Source: Pseudanabaenales cyanobacterium
GTDB lineage: Bacteria; Cyanobacteriota; Cyanobacteriia; Phormidesmidales; Phormidesmidaceae
Assembly: GCA_022360135.1 (NCBI GenBank)
Contig: JAKSDM010001768.1
Coordinates: forward strand, 1 to 5,830
Direction: 5' to 3'
Length of the DNA: 5,830 nt
A model generated the notes under the pieces. It ran no database searches. It was not told the origin of the DNA and worked only from the letters and a program-made list of their open reading frames with translations. Of the stretch, positions 1 to 5,548 are shown one piece after another. A program made the translations under genes and the position numbers. How positions within the stretch are numbered: position 1 is the first letter of the stretch; the number at the start of each line of letters is the position of its first letter.

Positions 1-1
1 A

Positions 2-487
2 ATTGGCATGACCACATCGACTATCTATGCCAGTGAAGCACAGAGTAACCCCAACATGTCCAAGTCTTATAAAAAACGAAGAAAGAGAATTGTTCTCCAT
101 AAATCCTATGATTTTGATGGTGACGGCCTAGCGCCTTCTGGCATTCTGAAGTCCAACGTCGTGGAGATGTCGCTATTCGTTAGCGCCGAACTGGGGCGTG
201 GGATCGCCCCCAATGGAACCCGAGTTGTTTCTGAGCAAAATCTAACAGAAACCTGGATCACCTACCTGGATCACTATGGTATGGGCTGGGATAACATAGA
301 GCACAGAGACGTCACAGTGATTTGGCACACTGGCGCTTATGATGAGTTTACCAGTGTAATTGGTTTTCTGCCTGACCTCAATTATGGTTTCGTCATTCTG
401 GCTAATTGTGACTTATGTGACTACAAAGGGGCAAATGTAACTGGAAATGCTCACACTGCCATCATCGATCACATACTTGACTATTGA
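2..487 (+). CDS. Beta-lactamase-fold serine hydrolase, C-terminal part (5' end outside window)
   Basis: The reading frame is open to the left edge, and the two codons before the first ATG (position 8) read Ile-Gly. They give an IGMT-type string that matches the internal 'LGMT.T' segment of class C beta-lactamase/esterase-like proteins (Pfam Beta-lactamase, PF00144). That ATG is therefore internal, not the start. Counting from it, the visible family features are a Gly-Leu-Ala-Pro-Ser-Gly-Ile...SNVVEMSLFV stretch (residues 39-58), VVSEQNLTETW (73-83), YGMGW (90-94), and an HTG triad (107-109) equivalent to the KTG/HxG motif of the active-site wall. GF-LPDLNYGFVILAN follows. The catalytic SxxK and YxN motifs would lie upstream and cannot be seen. 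A very basic patch (KKRRKR, residues 22-27) is unusual for the domain. The protein ends soon after the domain, with no C-terminal add-on domain. Substrate is unknown, and whether the full gene is intact cannot be judged. Confidence 0.82.
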   Translation: MGMTTSTIYASEAQSNPNMSKSYKKRRKRIVLHKSYDFDGDGLAPSGILKSNVVEMSLFVSAELGRGIAPNGTRVVSEQNLTETWITYLDHYGMGWDNIEHRDVTVIWHTGAYDEFTSVIGFLPDLNYGFVILANCDLCDYKGANVTGNAHTAIIDHILDY

Positions 488-610
488 ACGAAAATAATAA
501 TATCTCCATTTCCAGGCTATAGTTATCCCGAATCAGGTTTTCCAACGTGCGTAGGTAAGTTTAATAGCTCACCCAACTAGATCGAGTCGTATTCCAAACC
601 ATTCGCGATA

Positions 611-733
611 TTAAAGTCTGATTGTCAAATTGAGCCTATCGACTTGCCGCTGAGGGAATGAAATCCTTACTAGGCTTCCTGAGTGTAATTGCAATTGATT
701 GGTTGCGGTTGACCTATTTGCAATCAGACTTAA
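611..733. repeat. 123-bp segment bounded by imperfect inverted repeats (MITE-like or structured RNA)
   Basis: The left arm (611-630) pairs with the right arm (716-733) over 18 base pairs, interrupted only by single unpaired bases at A615 and T625. The core is GTCTGATTG (616-624) against CAATCAGAC (721-729). Inside the arms, AGCCTA (633-638) can pair with TAGGCT (671-676). GCAATT (691-696) can pair with GGTTGC (701-706) using two G-T wobbles, and AATTGCAATT (687-696) is a perfect 10-bp palindrome. In an alternative reading, perfect 10-bp ends (615-624, 721-730) are flanked on both sides by TAA (612-614, 731-733), as a 3-bp target duplication would be. The sequence shows the pairing directly. 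Whether it is a mobile element or an RNA is inference. Confidence 0.5.
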
Positions 734-743
734 CCAGAAAAGT

Positions 744-763
744 CAGGTTGGCTTCGCTACCTG
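744..763 (+). other. Stem-loop in the intergenic region
   Basis: CAGGT (744-748) pairs with ACCTG (759-763). Skipping T749, the stem continues with three more pairs (G750-T758, G751-C757, C752-G756) around a TTC loop. It lies 257 bp after the hydrolase stop and 11 bp after the right arm of the larger inverted repeat. No T-run follows it on either strand, so a classical intrinsic terminator is not supported. It may be an accessory hairpin of the same structured segment. Confidence 0.4.
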
Positions 764-923
764 TCGGCTGGCTTAATTTACCGTAAACTCATCTTTTTCC
801 AAGGACAAATCATTTTTCTCTCAGTAGCTCCTTAGTTAGCTGCTTCATAACATAAATAGATTTTAGATAGCCAATGCAGCTTAACTCTTCCGGTTGAGCG
901 ACATAGACGGCTTTGGTTAAATC

Positions 924-929
924 AAGGAG
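924..929 (+). promoter_or_regulatory. Ribosome binding site that sets the start of the Crp/Fnr gene
   Basis: AAGGAG lies 7 nt before the ATG at 937, ideal Shine-Dalgarno spacing. A longer frame opening with TTG at 913 would put this site inside the gene, and that TTG has no ribosome binding site of its own. The ATG at 937 is therefore preferred. Confidence 0.8.
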
Positions 930-936
930 AAAATAT

Positions 937-1554
937 ATGGATTTGTTGTTAAAACCTGACGGTCTACCGCCTGCTCTAAGTGATGCAGTCATGTTTCGAA
1001 ACGTCGCGGCGGGACAAACGCTCTTCCAGGCGGGCGATTCAGCATTGGAGCTATTTGTGGTTGAAATTGGGCGAATTAAAGTATTTCGCTGCGCCAGTGA
1101 AGACAGGTTAGTCACCCTTGAGTTAGCTAGAGCCCATGAGAGCTTCGCAGAAGCGGCTCTTTTCTTAGAGACCTATGCCTGCACGGCAATAGCTGAGGTT
1201 GACTCACGGGTTATTGTTTATCCTACACAAGCGCTGCTGGCAGTTTTGGGTAAATTGCCTGAATTGGCGGAAGCGCTGATGGAACGGATGGTGCAAAAAA
1301 TTCAGGCGCTTGAAGTTTCCTTGGAATTGCGGGATATTCGGGCGGCCCATCGGCGGGTGCTGCAGTATCTGCGGTATCTAGCCCAAGCCAAAAACCAAAG
1401 GGTTGTGAGCTTTGACCGACCTTTGAAAGATACTGCAGGCGAGTTGGGCCTCACGCCTGAATCCTTATCACGAGCTTTAGCCCGACTAGAACTCGATGGT
1501 ATGATTACCCGGGAGCAGCGACTGATTACCTTGAATGATCAAGCAGTCGCTTGA
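937..1554 (+). CDS. Crp/Fnr-family transcriptional regulator
   Basis: This 205-residue protein has the full Crp/Fnr layout. An N-terminal cyclic-nucleotide-binding-type beta-barrel spans about residues 12-105 (FRNVAAGQTLFQAGD at 20-34, then ELFVVEIGRIKVFR). A long dimerisation helix follows (about 107-135). The C-terminal winged helix-turn-helix runs from about 137 to 200, with recognition helix TPESLSRALARLELDG (173-188). The phosphate-binding cassette reads ESFAEAALFLETYACTA (68-84). The arginine that binds the cAMP phosphate in Crp is replaced, so cAMP sensing is unlikely. The FAEA string resembles the Dnr-type branch of the family. There is no N-terminal cysteine cluster like the [4Fe-4S] ligands of Fnr, and only two Cys are present (52 and 82). 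The ligand is unknown. The gene is convergent with the FadL-type gene and ends 8 bp from it. Target genes cannot be deduced. Confidence 0.9.
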   Translation: MDLLLKPDGLPPALSDAVMFRNVAAGQTLFQAGDSALELFVVEIGRIKVFRCASEDRLVTLELARAHESFAEAALFLETYACTAIAEVDSRVIVYPTQALLAVLGKLPELAEALMERMVQKIQALEVSLELRDIRAAHRRVLQYLRYLAQAKNQRVVSFDRPLKDTAGELGLTPESLSRALARLELDGMITREQRLITLNDQAVA

Positions 1555-1562
1555 TTGAAATC

Positions 1563-2996
1563 CTAAAACCGCCAATTAAATTGGACTCCGACAATGTCCG
1601 CCTGGCTTTCATATGTTCCTATGAGGTCGCCAGCTACAGGATCTGATTGGCTAATTGCGCGATCGTTAAAGAACAAGTGAGCATAGGCGACATCTAAGCT
1701 GATGTTATCGGAGGGACGATAACCCGCCCCAACCGTCACCCAGAAGCGATCGCTGTCAGGGATTTCGGCAGTGACAAATTGATCATCGACTGGGCTTGGA
1801 TCGTAGGCCGCACCAGCCCGTAAAGTCCAGATTTCATCAGGCTTGTAATTGATCCCAAAGCCAATACGGACAGTATCTTCCCAGTTTTCTGGCTGCACTA
1901 CATCTTCCTGGGCCGGGTTGTCAAACTCGATCCGCAATTCCTCGAAACGACTCCAGTTCGTCCAGGTGACATCTCCTACAATTGACCACTGGGGGCTCAG
2001 TTCTTGATAAACACCAAATGATAAGGAATCCGGCAACTTTAACTCGGCTGAGGCGTCTGTGTCAGTAAATTGGCCAGTGGCGGTGAGTGGAGCGGCGGCA
2101 GTAGGGACAGCAAAGTCCGCAGCGCCCTGAAGCGTGTGGGTAATGGCGGAACGGTAAGCCAGACCAATTCGGGTCGTCTCGGTAGGCTCGTACAGCACCC
2201 CCACGTTGTAACCCACACTCCAATCATCCCCCTCGACTTCTGACAAACCATCCGCTTGTTGAGACAGACCAATGAAGCTGCCAAAGTCGATTGCGTTCGA
2301 CAGCTCCGCTCTGGCGTATTGCACATCCAGGCCGACCCCGACAGAAAAATTATCAGTGAGCTTGGCTGCTACCGTGGGATTGATATTAATGGTAATCAGT
2401 TCGGACTCGATCGCCTGATAGCGCCCAACCCAATCGCTATCGTATTCGGTCGCCAGTCCAAAGGGCGCGTTGACGCCTATCCCTACTTTCACTCGATCTG
2501 AAAGGCTCCAAGCGCCGTAAAGGTTTGGCACAAAGCTAGTAGGGCCTGCATCCCCGCCATTACCCCCTAACGCTGGGGCGCCTCCCACTGTCGACCCCTG
2601 ATTGCGAAATTTGGTCGTCGGCAGGATGAGGTATCCCGCGCCCACGAAAGAGTCGCCCTCCAGACGAGTCAGGCCAGCTGGGTTAAAGAAAATCGTGCTG
2701 GCGTCGTCAATCCCAGCCGCCCCCCCAGAAGCGGCATTTCCCAGATTAGGCACACTCTGCTCTACCAAGGCAAATCCGGATGCGAAGGCTGATGGGGTAA
2801 TTCCCACGACTCCTAATGTCATTAAGATTGACGGCAGTGACAGATTGACAAATTGCTTCGTCTGCTTGGCAGAGGGTTGGGCCGCTATATTGTTTAGGGG
2901 ATTGTTGTTTAGGTGATGGTTTGGATTATGGTTGAGAGGATTGTTTAAAGAGACTTGAACAGCTTTCGAGGTAGATTCATTTTGAGTCGAGGACAT
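1563..2996 (-). CDS. OmpP1/FadL-family outer-membrane transport protein
   Basis: Members of this family (PF03349) are 14-stranded outer-membrane barrels that take up long-chain fatty acids or other hydrophobic compounds. The mature start SGFALVEQSVPNLGNA (73-88), followed by GGAAGIDDASTIFFNPAGLTRLEG (91-114), is the conserved FadL hatch/N-terminal signature. The rest is alternating amphipathic beta strands ending in FNWRF, a terminal Phe typical of barrels assembled by the Bam machinery. The signal peptide is visible at about 44-72 (KQTK, hydrophobic NLSLPSILMTLGVVGI, then TPSAFA before the cut). Unusually, it is preceded by about 43 residues, including an Asn/His/Pro-rich run at 17-36. The ATG at 2996 has GAGAAGG 9 nt upstream (3006-3012), and no better internal start exists, so the extension is probably translated. 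The mature length of about 405 residues suits the family. Substrate is unknown. Confidence 0.9.
   Translation of the reverse strand: MSSTQNESTSKAVQVSLNNPLNHNPNHHLNNNPLNNIAAQPSAKQTKQFVNLSLPSILMTLGVVGITPSAFASGFALVEQSVPNLGNAASGGAAGIDDASTIFFNPAGLTRLEGDSFVGAGYLILPTTKFRNQGSTVGGAPALGGNGGDAGPTSFVPNLYGAWSLSDRVKVGIGVNAPFGLATEYDSDWVGRYQAIESELITININPTVAAKLTDNFSVGVGLDVQYARAELSNAIDFGSFIGLSQQADGLSEVEGDDWSVGYNVGVLYEPTETTRIGLAYRSAITHTLQGAADFAVPTAAAPLTATGQFTDTDASAELKLPDSLSFGVYQELSPQWSIVGDVTWTNWSRFEELRIEFDNPAQEDVVQPENWEDTVRIGFGINYKPDEIWTLRAGAAYDPSPVDDQFVTAEIPDSDRFWVTVGAGYRPSDNISLDVAYAHLFFNDRAISQSDPVAGDLIGTYESQADIVGVQFNWRF
1572..1584. other. Small palindromic hairpin at the convergent gene boundary
   Basis: CCAAT and ATTGG flank a TAA loop 17 nt past the regulator's stop codon, inside the last codons of the FadL-type gene. 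It is the only stem near this 8-bp convergent junction. It lacks a T-run, so at best it is a weak terminator for the regulator transcript. Confidence 0.25.
1746..1753. repeat. HIP1 octamer GCGATCGC
   Basis: A perfect copy of the highly iterated palindrome of cyanobacteria, inside the FadL-type gene. Its presence here argues that this gene has resided in a cyanobacterial genome for some time, even if it was once acquired. Confidence 0.85.
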
Positions 2997-3059
2997 TTAC
3001 GCATACCTTCTCAGTTTTCTAAATTTTGGATGTAGCCCTCCCCTTTACGCAAGCAACAG

Positions 3060-3077
3060 TTACGTAATTATACGTAT
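3060..3077 (-). promoter_or_regulatory. Candidate promoter and operator of the FadL-type gene
   Basis: On the minus strand there is a perfect TATAAT (3072 down to 3067), which would place transcription start near 3060 and leave a leader of roughly 60 nt. A good -35 box at 16-18 bp is not visible, the best hexamer being TGGTGG-like, so an activator may be needed. The box lies between, and partly within, two palindromic TACGTA hexamers (3061-3066 and 3071-3076) spaced 10 bp centre to centre, one helical turn. That is the arrangement of an operator occluding the -10 box. Related TTACGCA strings occur at 2997-3003 and 3046-3052. The regulator is unknown. Confidence 0.45.
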
Positions 3078-3154
3078 GCAACCGATCAGCCACCAGATAG
3101 CCCTTTAGGGATTTGCCGGTTTGTCTTCCCGCTAACTCCCCCTTAGCAAGGATC

Positions 3155-4558
3155 CTATGATCCGGCAACTTCACCGCCCACTACCACATTTCGAATTCGC
3201 AGGCTAGGACCGCCGCAACCGACGGCTAATCCACTCTGTCCACCCTTGCCGCAGCCCCCGGATTCATCCCAGAAGAAGTCATCTCCGATCGCGGCAATAT
3301 CCCTCAGGGTGCGGAATACATTGCCGGAAAGGTTAACATCTCGCACTGGCTCGGCGATTTTGCCATTGCGGATCATCCAGGCTTCCCCAGCGGCGAAGGT
3401 GAACATCTCCCCATTTGTCATCCCTCCCAACCAGTTGCGGGCATAGACCCCTTCCTTGATATCAGCAAACAGGTCTTTGAAAGAAGTATTCCCCGACTCG
3501 ATCCAGGTGTTGGTCATGCGCACCAGGGGGGGATAGTGGTAGTTGAGACAACGGGCGTTTCCAGTCGGAATTTCGTCCAGCTTACCCGCCGTTTCCCGAG
3601 AGTGGAGGCGACCTACCAATACGCCGTCTTTGATCAGCTGAGTGATGGTGGCGGGAGTTCCCTCATCGTCGTAGAAGTAACTGCCCCGATGTCCTTTAGG
3701 AGCGGCTCCATCAAAGATTTGCAAGTTGGTGGGTCCAAACCGTCGCCCCAGAGTCATCACCTCCAGCAGATCAGGGTTTTCGTAAGCCATGTCCGCTTCG
3801 GAAAGGTGACCAAAGGCTTCATGGACAAAGAGCCCTGAGAGAATAGGATCGATCACCACTTCATAGGTATTGCCTTTGACGGGAGGCAGCGCCAGTGCAA
3901 TGACAGCTCGCTGGGCTGCGCCTCGCACCTGGTCCTCTAAATTTTCTAAATCTTCATAAGCTTTGCGAGAACCAGCGGTTTCCCGTCCGGTTTGTACGGT
4001 GGCGCCGTTGCGAGCAGTGGCGGCGAAGCGCATTTCCATATCGACCCAGGATTGCTCGATCAAAGCCCCCTCAGAGGTGGCCAGGATGATGCGTTGGGCG
4101 CTGTCCTCATAACTCACTGAGGTGGTGGTGATGCGATCGTCTAGACTCTGGAGAATGTTGGCATAGCGGCTGCACAATTCTTTTTTCCGCGTCAGAGAAA
4201 TTTGTCGCGGGTCGGCGCCGGTTAATGGCAAGCGGCAGGTGTCCTGACAAGGTTGAATCTCCGCTAGGAGTGTTTCTTCGTCACCGACTAGTCGAGCCGC
4301 TGCGATCGCCTCCTCAATTCGCGCTTCCAGCGTAGACAGCTGGTTAAAGCTAGCGAATCCCCAACCCCCCTTATGACAGGCCCGGACTTGACCTCCTATC
4401 GAAATGCCCTCACTCAGGGTTTCCACCCTACCGCCGCGGAGCAAAATGTCAGTGCCTTCAGATTCCTCCAGGCGAATCGCCAGGTAATCGACGCGATCGC
4501 GATAGCGGGCTATGAGATTTGAAAGTAAGTCCTTACCTTGGTCAAGCAAAGAGAGCAT
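3155..4558 (-). CDS. tldD: TldD-family metalloprotease (PmbA/TldD family)
   Basis: TldD proteins are zinc proteases. In enterobacteria TldD works with its partner TldE (PmbA) to degrade unfolded peptides, process microcin B17 and destroy the CcdA antitoxin. Numbering here is from a TTG two codons upstream of the chosen start. The zinc-ligand motif HEAFGH (HExxxH) is at 248-253, followed by LSEAD. The C-terminal GGCGKGGQSGLAVGCGGP segment (436-453) carries the Cys that serves as third ligand in E. coli TldD, here Cys438. Other family landmarks are RGGRVETL (43-50), GSYFYDDEGTPA (294-305) and NARCLNYHYPPLVRMTNT (336-353). All key residues are present, so this is TldD-type and probably active. 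The ATG at 4558 is chosen over the TTG at 4564, and neither has a clear Shine-Dalgarno sequence. The length (467 aa) is normal. No pmbA lies next to it in this window. Confidence 0.93.
   Translation of the reverse strand: MLSLLDQGKDLLSNLIARYRDRVDYLAIRLEESEGTDILLRGGRVETLSEGISIGGQVRACHKGGWGFASFNQLSTLEARIEEAIAAARLVGDEETLLAEIQPCQDTCRLPLTGADPRQISLTRKKELCSRYANILQSLDDRITTTSVSYEDSAQRIILATSEGALIEQSWVDMEMRFAATARNGATVQTGRETAGSRKAYEDLENLEDQVRGAAQRAVIALALPPVKGNTYEVVIDPILSGLFVHEAFGHLSEADMAYENPDLLEVMTLGRRFGPTNLQIFDGAAPKGHRGSYFYDDEGTPATITQLIKDGVLVGRLHSRETAGKLDEIPTGNARCLNYHYPPLVRMTNTWIESGNTSFKDLFADIKEGVYARNWLGGMTNGEMFTFAAGEAWMIRNGKIAEPVRDVNLSGNVFRTLRDIAAIGDDFFWDESGGCGKGGQSGLAVGCGGPSLRIRNVVVGGEVAGS
4302..4309. 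repeat. HIP1 octamer GCGATCGC
   Basis: A perfect copy inside the tldD coding region, supporting cyanobacterial origin. Confidence 0.85.
4493..4500. repeat. HIP1 octamer GCGATCGC
   Basis: A perfect copy near the 5' end of tldD. GCGAT occurs again directly after it, giving a GCGATCGCGATAGCG run. Confidence 0.85.
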
Positions 4559-4612
4559 ACGCAATCACTAACGAATGAAACTCAAAATCTGTTAGATTGA
4601 CTAGCCCATAGA

Positions 4613-4633
4613 AGGGTGATGACGGCGCACCCT
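4613..4633. promoter_or_regulatory. Operator-like inverted repeat upstream of tldD
   Basis: AGGGTG (4613-4618) and CACCCT (4628-4633) form a perfect 6-bp inverted repeat around a 9-bp spacer. The near arm is 55 bp before the tldD ATG, inside the divergent intergenic region shared with the DUF3611 gene. It could be a repressor site or a leader hairpin in the tldD transcript. No strong -10/-35 pair was recognised for tldD to settle this. Confidence 0.3.
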
Positions 4634-4757
4634 CTCAGTTAGTTCCTTCCATTGTGCCGCTAAATTGAGCAAACAGGGGGGGCGCCGCCATGTCAAACTA
4701 GAGAGAGATTGAAGTCAAAACATAGGAAGTGTCTAACATTTCCTTCTAGCCCTATCC

Positions 4758-4786
4758 TTGAACTAAGTTTAGGGAACTGATGTAGA
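4758..4786 (+). promoter_or_regulatory. Weak candidate promoter for the DUF3611 gene
   Basis: TTGAAC (4758-4763) is a fair -35 box (TTGACA-like). A 17-bp spacer follows, then TGTAGA (4781-4786), a poor -10 match. The position suits a leader of about 40 nt before the ATG at 4831. The call is tentative because the -10 box matches only half of the consensus. Confidence 0.25.
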
Positions 4787-4830
4787 CCAATAGAGTAGAA
4801 GCAACATCAACCCTGTTCTAAGATCACACT

Positions 4831-5418
4831 ATGGCAGGCGAACTCGACTATTCTCTCCCCCCGGCAGTGCGGCGTATCGCCCGCGCCTTCTCTCGGGTTG
4901 GCTGGACCAGCTTCTGGATACAGATTGTACTGGCCGTTGTTTCCAGCTTGTTGTTGCTGTTTGCGGTAATTGGTCTCAACTTTAATTCGGCTAACCAGAG
5001 TAGTCCAGGCACAGGGGCTGGTTTGTTTTTCGCCGCCTGCGGCCTGCTTGCCGTATTTTTTGGGGCCTATTGGTCCTTTCGCTACACTCGTCTTGCTAGG
5101 CTGTTACGGTCTGGCGACATGGCCTCTCGCCCTAAACCTAAAGACGCCATCCAGACCTTACATATTGGGCTGAACGCCAGTCTAATCGGTATGTTTTTAA
5201 CCTTGATGGGGGCTGGCGCCATTGTCGGCGCCCTGCTTTTCAAATCCTTCGAACAACCCGCTCAAGGGGCGATGCTATTCAATCCAGCTACTCTAAGGGG
5301 GTCTTTTATTACTTCCTTTGATCTCCTAATCGTGCAATCAAACACCAACACAAGTATCGCCCACTTCGTCGCCATTATTTCTTCCCTCTGGCTATTTCGC
5401 ACGGTTAATCGCCAGTGA
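4831..5418 (+). CDS. DUF3611 family multi-pass membrane protein
   Basis: This 195-residue protein matches my recollection of the DUF3611 family (PF12263), which occurs in cyanobacteria and plant chloroplasts and has no established function. Visible landmarks are the N-terminal amphipathic RRIARAFSRVGWTSFWIQ (14-31) leading into the first membrane helix, and the C-terminal QSNTNTSIAHFVAIISSLWL (169-188). Four membrane segments are apparent, at about 27-49, 63-85, 111-137 and 174-190. A positively charged loop (RYTRLARLLRSG, then RPKPK, 84-104) lies between the second and third and probably faces the cytoplasm. The ATG at 4831 has no clear Shine-Dalgarno sequence, but the sequence from Leu9 onward matches the usual family start. 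The gene stands alone, divergent from tldD and convergent with gatC. Location is the plasma or thylakoid membrane by inference. Confidence 0.85.
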   Translation: MAGELDYSLPPAVRRIARAFSRVGWTSFWIQIVLAVVSSLLLLFAVIGLNFNSANQSSPGTGAGLFFAACGLLAVFFGAYWSFRYTRLARLLRSGDMASRPKPKDAIQTLHIGLNASLIGMFLTLMGAGAIVGALLFKSFEQPAQGAMLFNPATLRGSFITSFDLLIVQSNTNTSIAHFVAIISSLWLFRTVNRQ

Positions 5419-5434
5419 TAGGGCCATTCACTTA

Positions 5435-5452
5435 AGCCGGAATGTTCTGGCT
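5435..5452. terminator. Hairpin 16 bp after the DUF3611 stop codon
   Basis: AGCCGGA (5435-5441) pairs with TTCTGGCT (5445-5452), giving at least seven pairs including one G-T and a loop of about four bases. Its place just after the stop suits a transcription end or mRNA-stabilising stem. No T-run follows on the plus strand, so rho-independent termination in the E. coli sense is not supported. Confidence 0.4.
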
Positions 5453-5460
5453 GGATCGGA

Positions 5461-5506
5461 ATTCAGTCTATCTATGGGCACTGACGATACCTGTAGATAG
5501 CTGAAT
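5461..5506. terminator. Large hairpin between convergent DUF3611 and gatC genes
   Basis: ATTCAG-T-CTATCTA (5461-5474) pairs with TAGATAGCTGAAT (5494-5506) over 13 pairs, with one unpaired T at 5467. The stem can extend inward by TGGG/CCTG (two wobble and two GC pairs), leaving a loop of about 11 nt. It lies 42 bp after one gene's stop and 71 bp from the other's, so it could end transcription in both directions. Neither side has a T-run. Confidence 0.45.
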
Positions 5507-5548
5507 CATGACTTCTGGCTCAGAGATAATTCCCCACTTCAAATGAGT

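Larger units (their letters stand above)
488..936. other. 449-bp gene-free region between serine hydrolase and Crp/Fnr regulator
   Basis: I see no supportable coding frame here. A minus-strand frame (810-1115) runs into the regulator gene and is a shadow of it. The stretch holds a long imperfect inverted repeat (611-630 with 716-733) enclosing smaller helices, and a separate hairpin at 744-763. A weaker hairpin at 881-898 (CTTAAC/GTTGAG arms) precedes the ribosome binding site of the downstream gene. No convincing -35/-10 pair was found for the regulator, and no U-tract terminator after the hydrolase stop. The amount of pairing suggests either a small non-coding RNA or a degenerate miniature mobile element. 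Confidence 0.6.

Noticed and set aside
913..925. TTGGT-TAA-ATCAA, resembling a Crp/Fnr-type box for autoregulation
   Set aside because: It has one mismatch to TTGAT/ATCAA, a 3-bp instead of 4-bp spacer, and the right half overlaps the Shine-Dalgarno sequence. This is too weak to call.
913..936. Longer version of the Crp/Fnr gene starting at TTG 913
   Set aside because: The eight extra codons would contain the AAGGAG ribosome binding site. ATG 937 has ideal spacing and a normal family N-terminus.
810..1115. Minus-strand open frame of 101 codons
   Set aside because: It overlaps the start of the well-supported Crp/Fnr gene on the other strand, resembles no family I recognise, and has no ribosome binding site.
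2039..2326. Alternate-frame open reading frames inside the FadL-type gene (also 2256-2501 and 2602-2916)
   Set aside because: They are shadows of a GC-rich barrel gene with strong family signatures, and none has a recognisable product.
2945..3004. Short overlapping upstream frame (19 codons) in the FadL-type leader, beginning MRKCPRLK
   Set aside because: The GAGAAGG motif is only about 1 nt from its ATG but correctly spaced for the main start, and the peptide has no features suggesting translation.
3093..3154. Terminator after tldD (GCTAA/TTAGC and CCCTTTAGGG stems)
   Set aside because: The stems are only 5 bp or have impossible loops, with no T-run on the minus strand. This is insufficient to call.
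3246..3838. Plus-strand open frames opposite tldD (3246-3446, 3536-3838)
   Set aside because: They are antisense to the conserved catalytic region of tldD and show no family resemblance.
4565..4830. Possible small gene or RNA in the divergent intergenic region
   Set aside because: No frame of useful length, no tRNA-like fold and no riboswitch signature was seen. Only the AGGGTG/CACCCT repeat, a weak promoter and a 7-G run stand out.
4970..5173. 67-codon open frame inside the DUF3611 gene
   Set aside because: It is a frame-shifted shadow of hydrophobic coding sequence.
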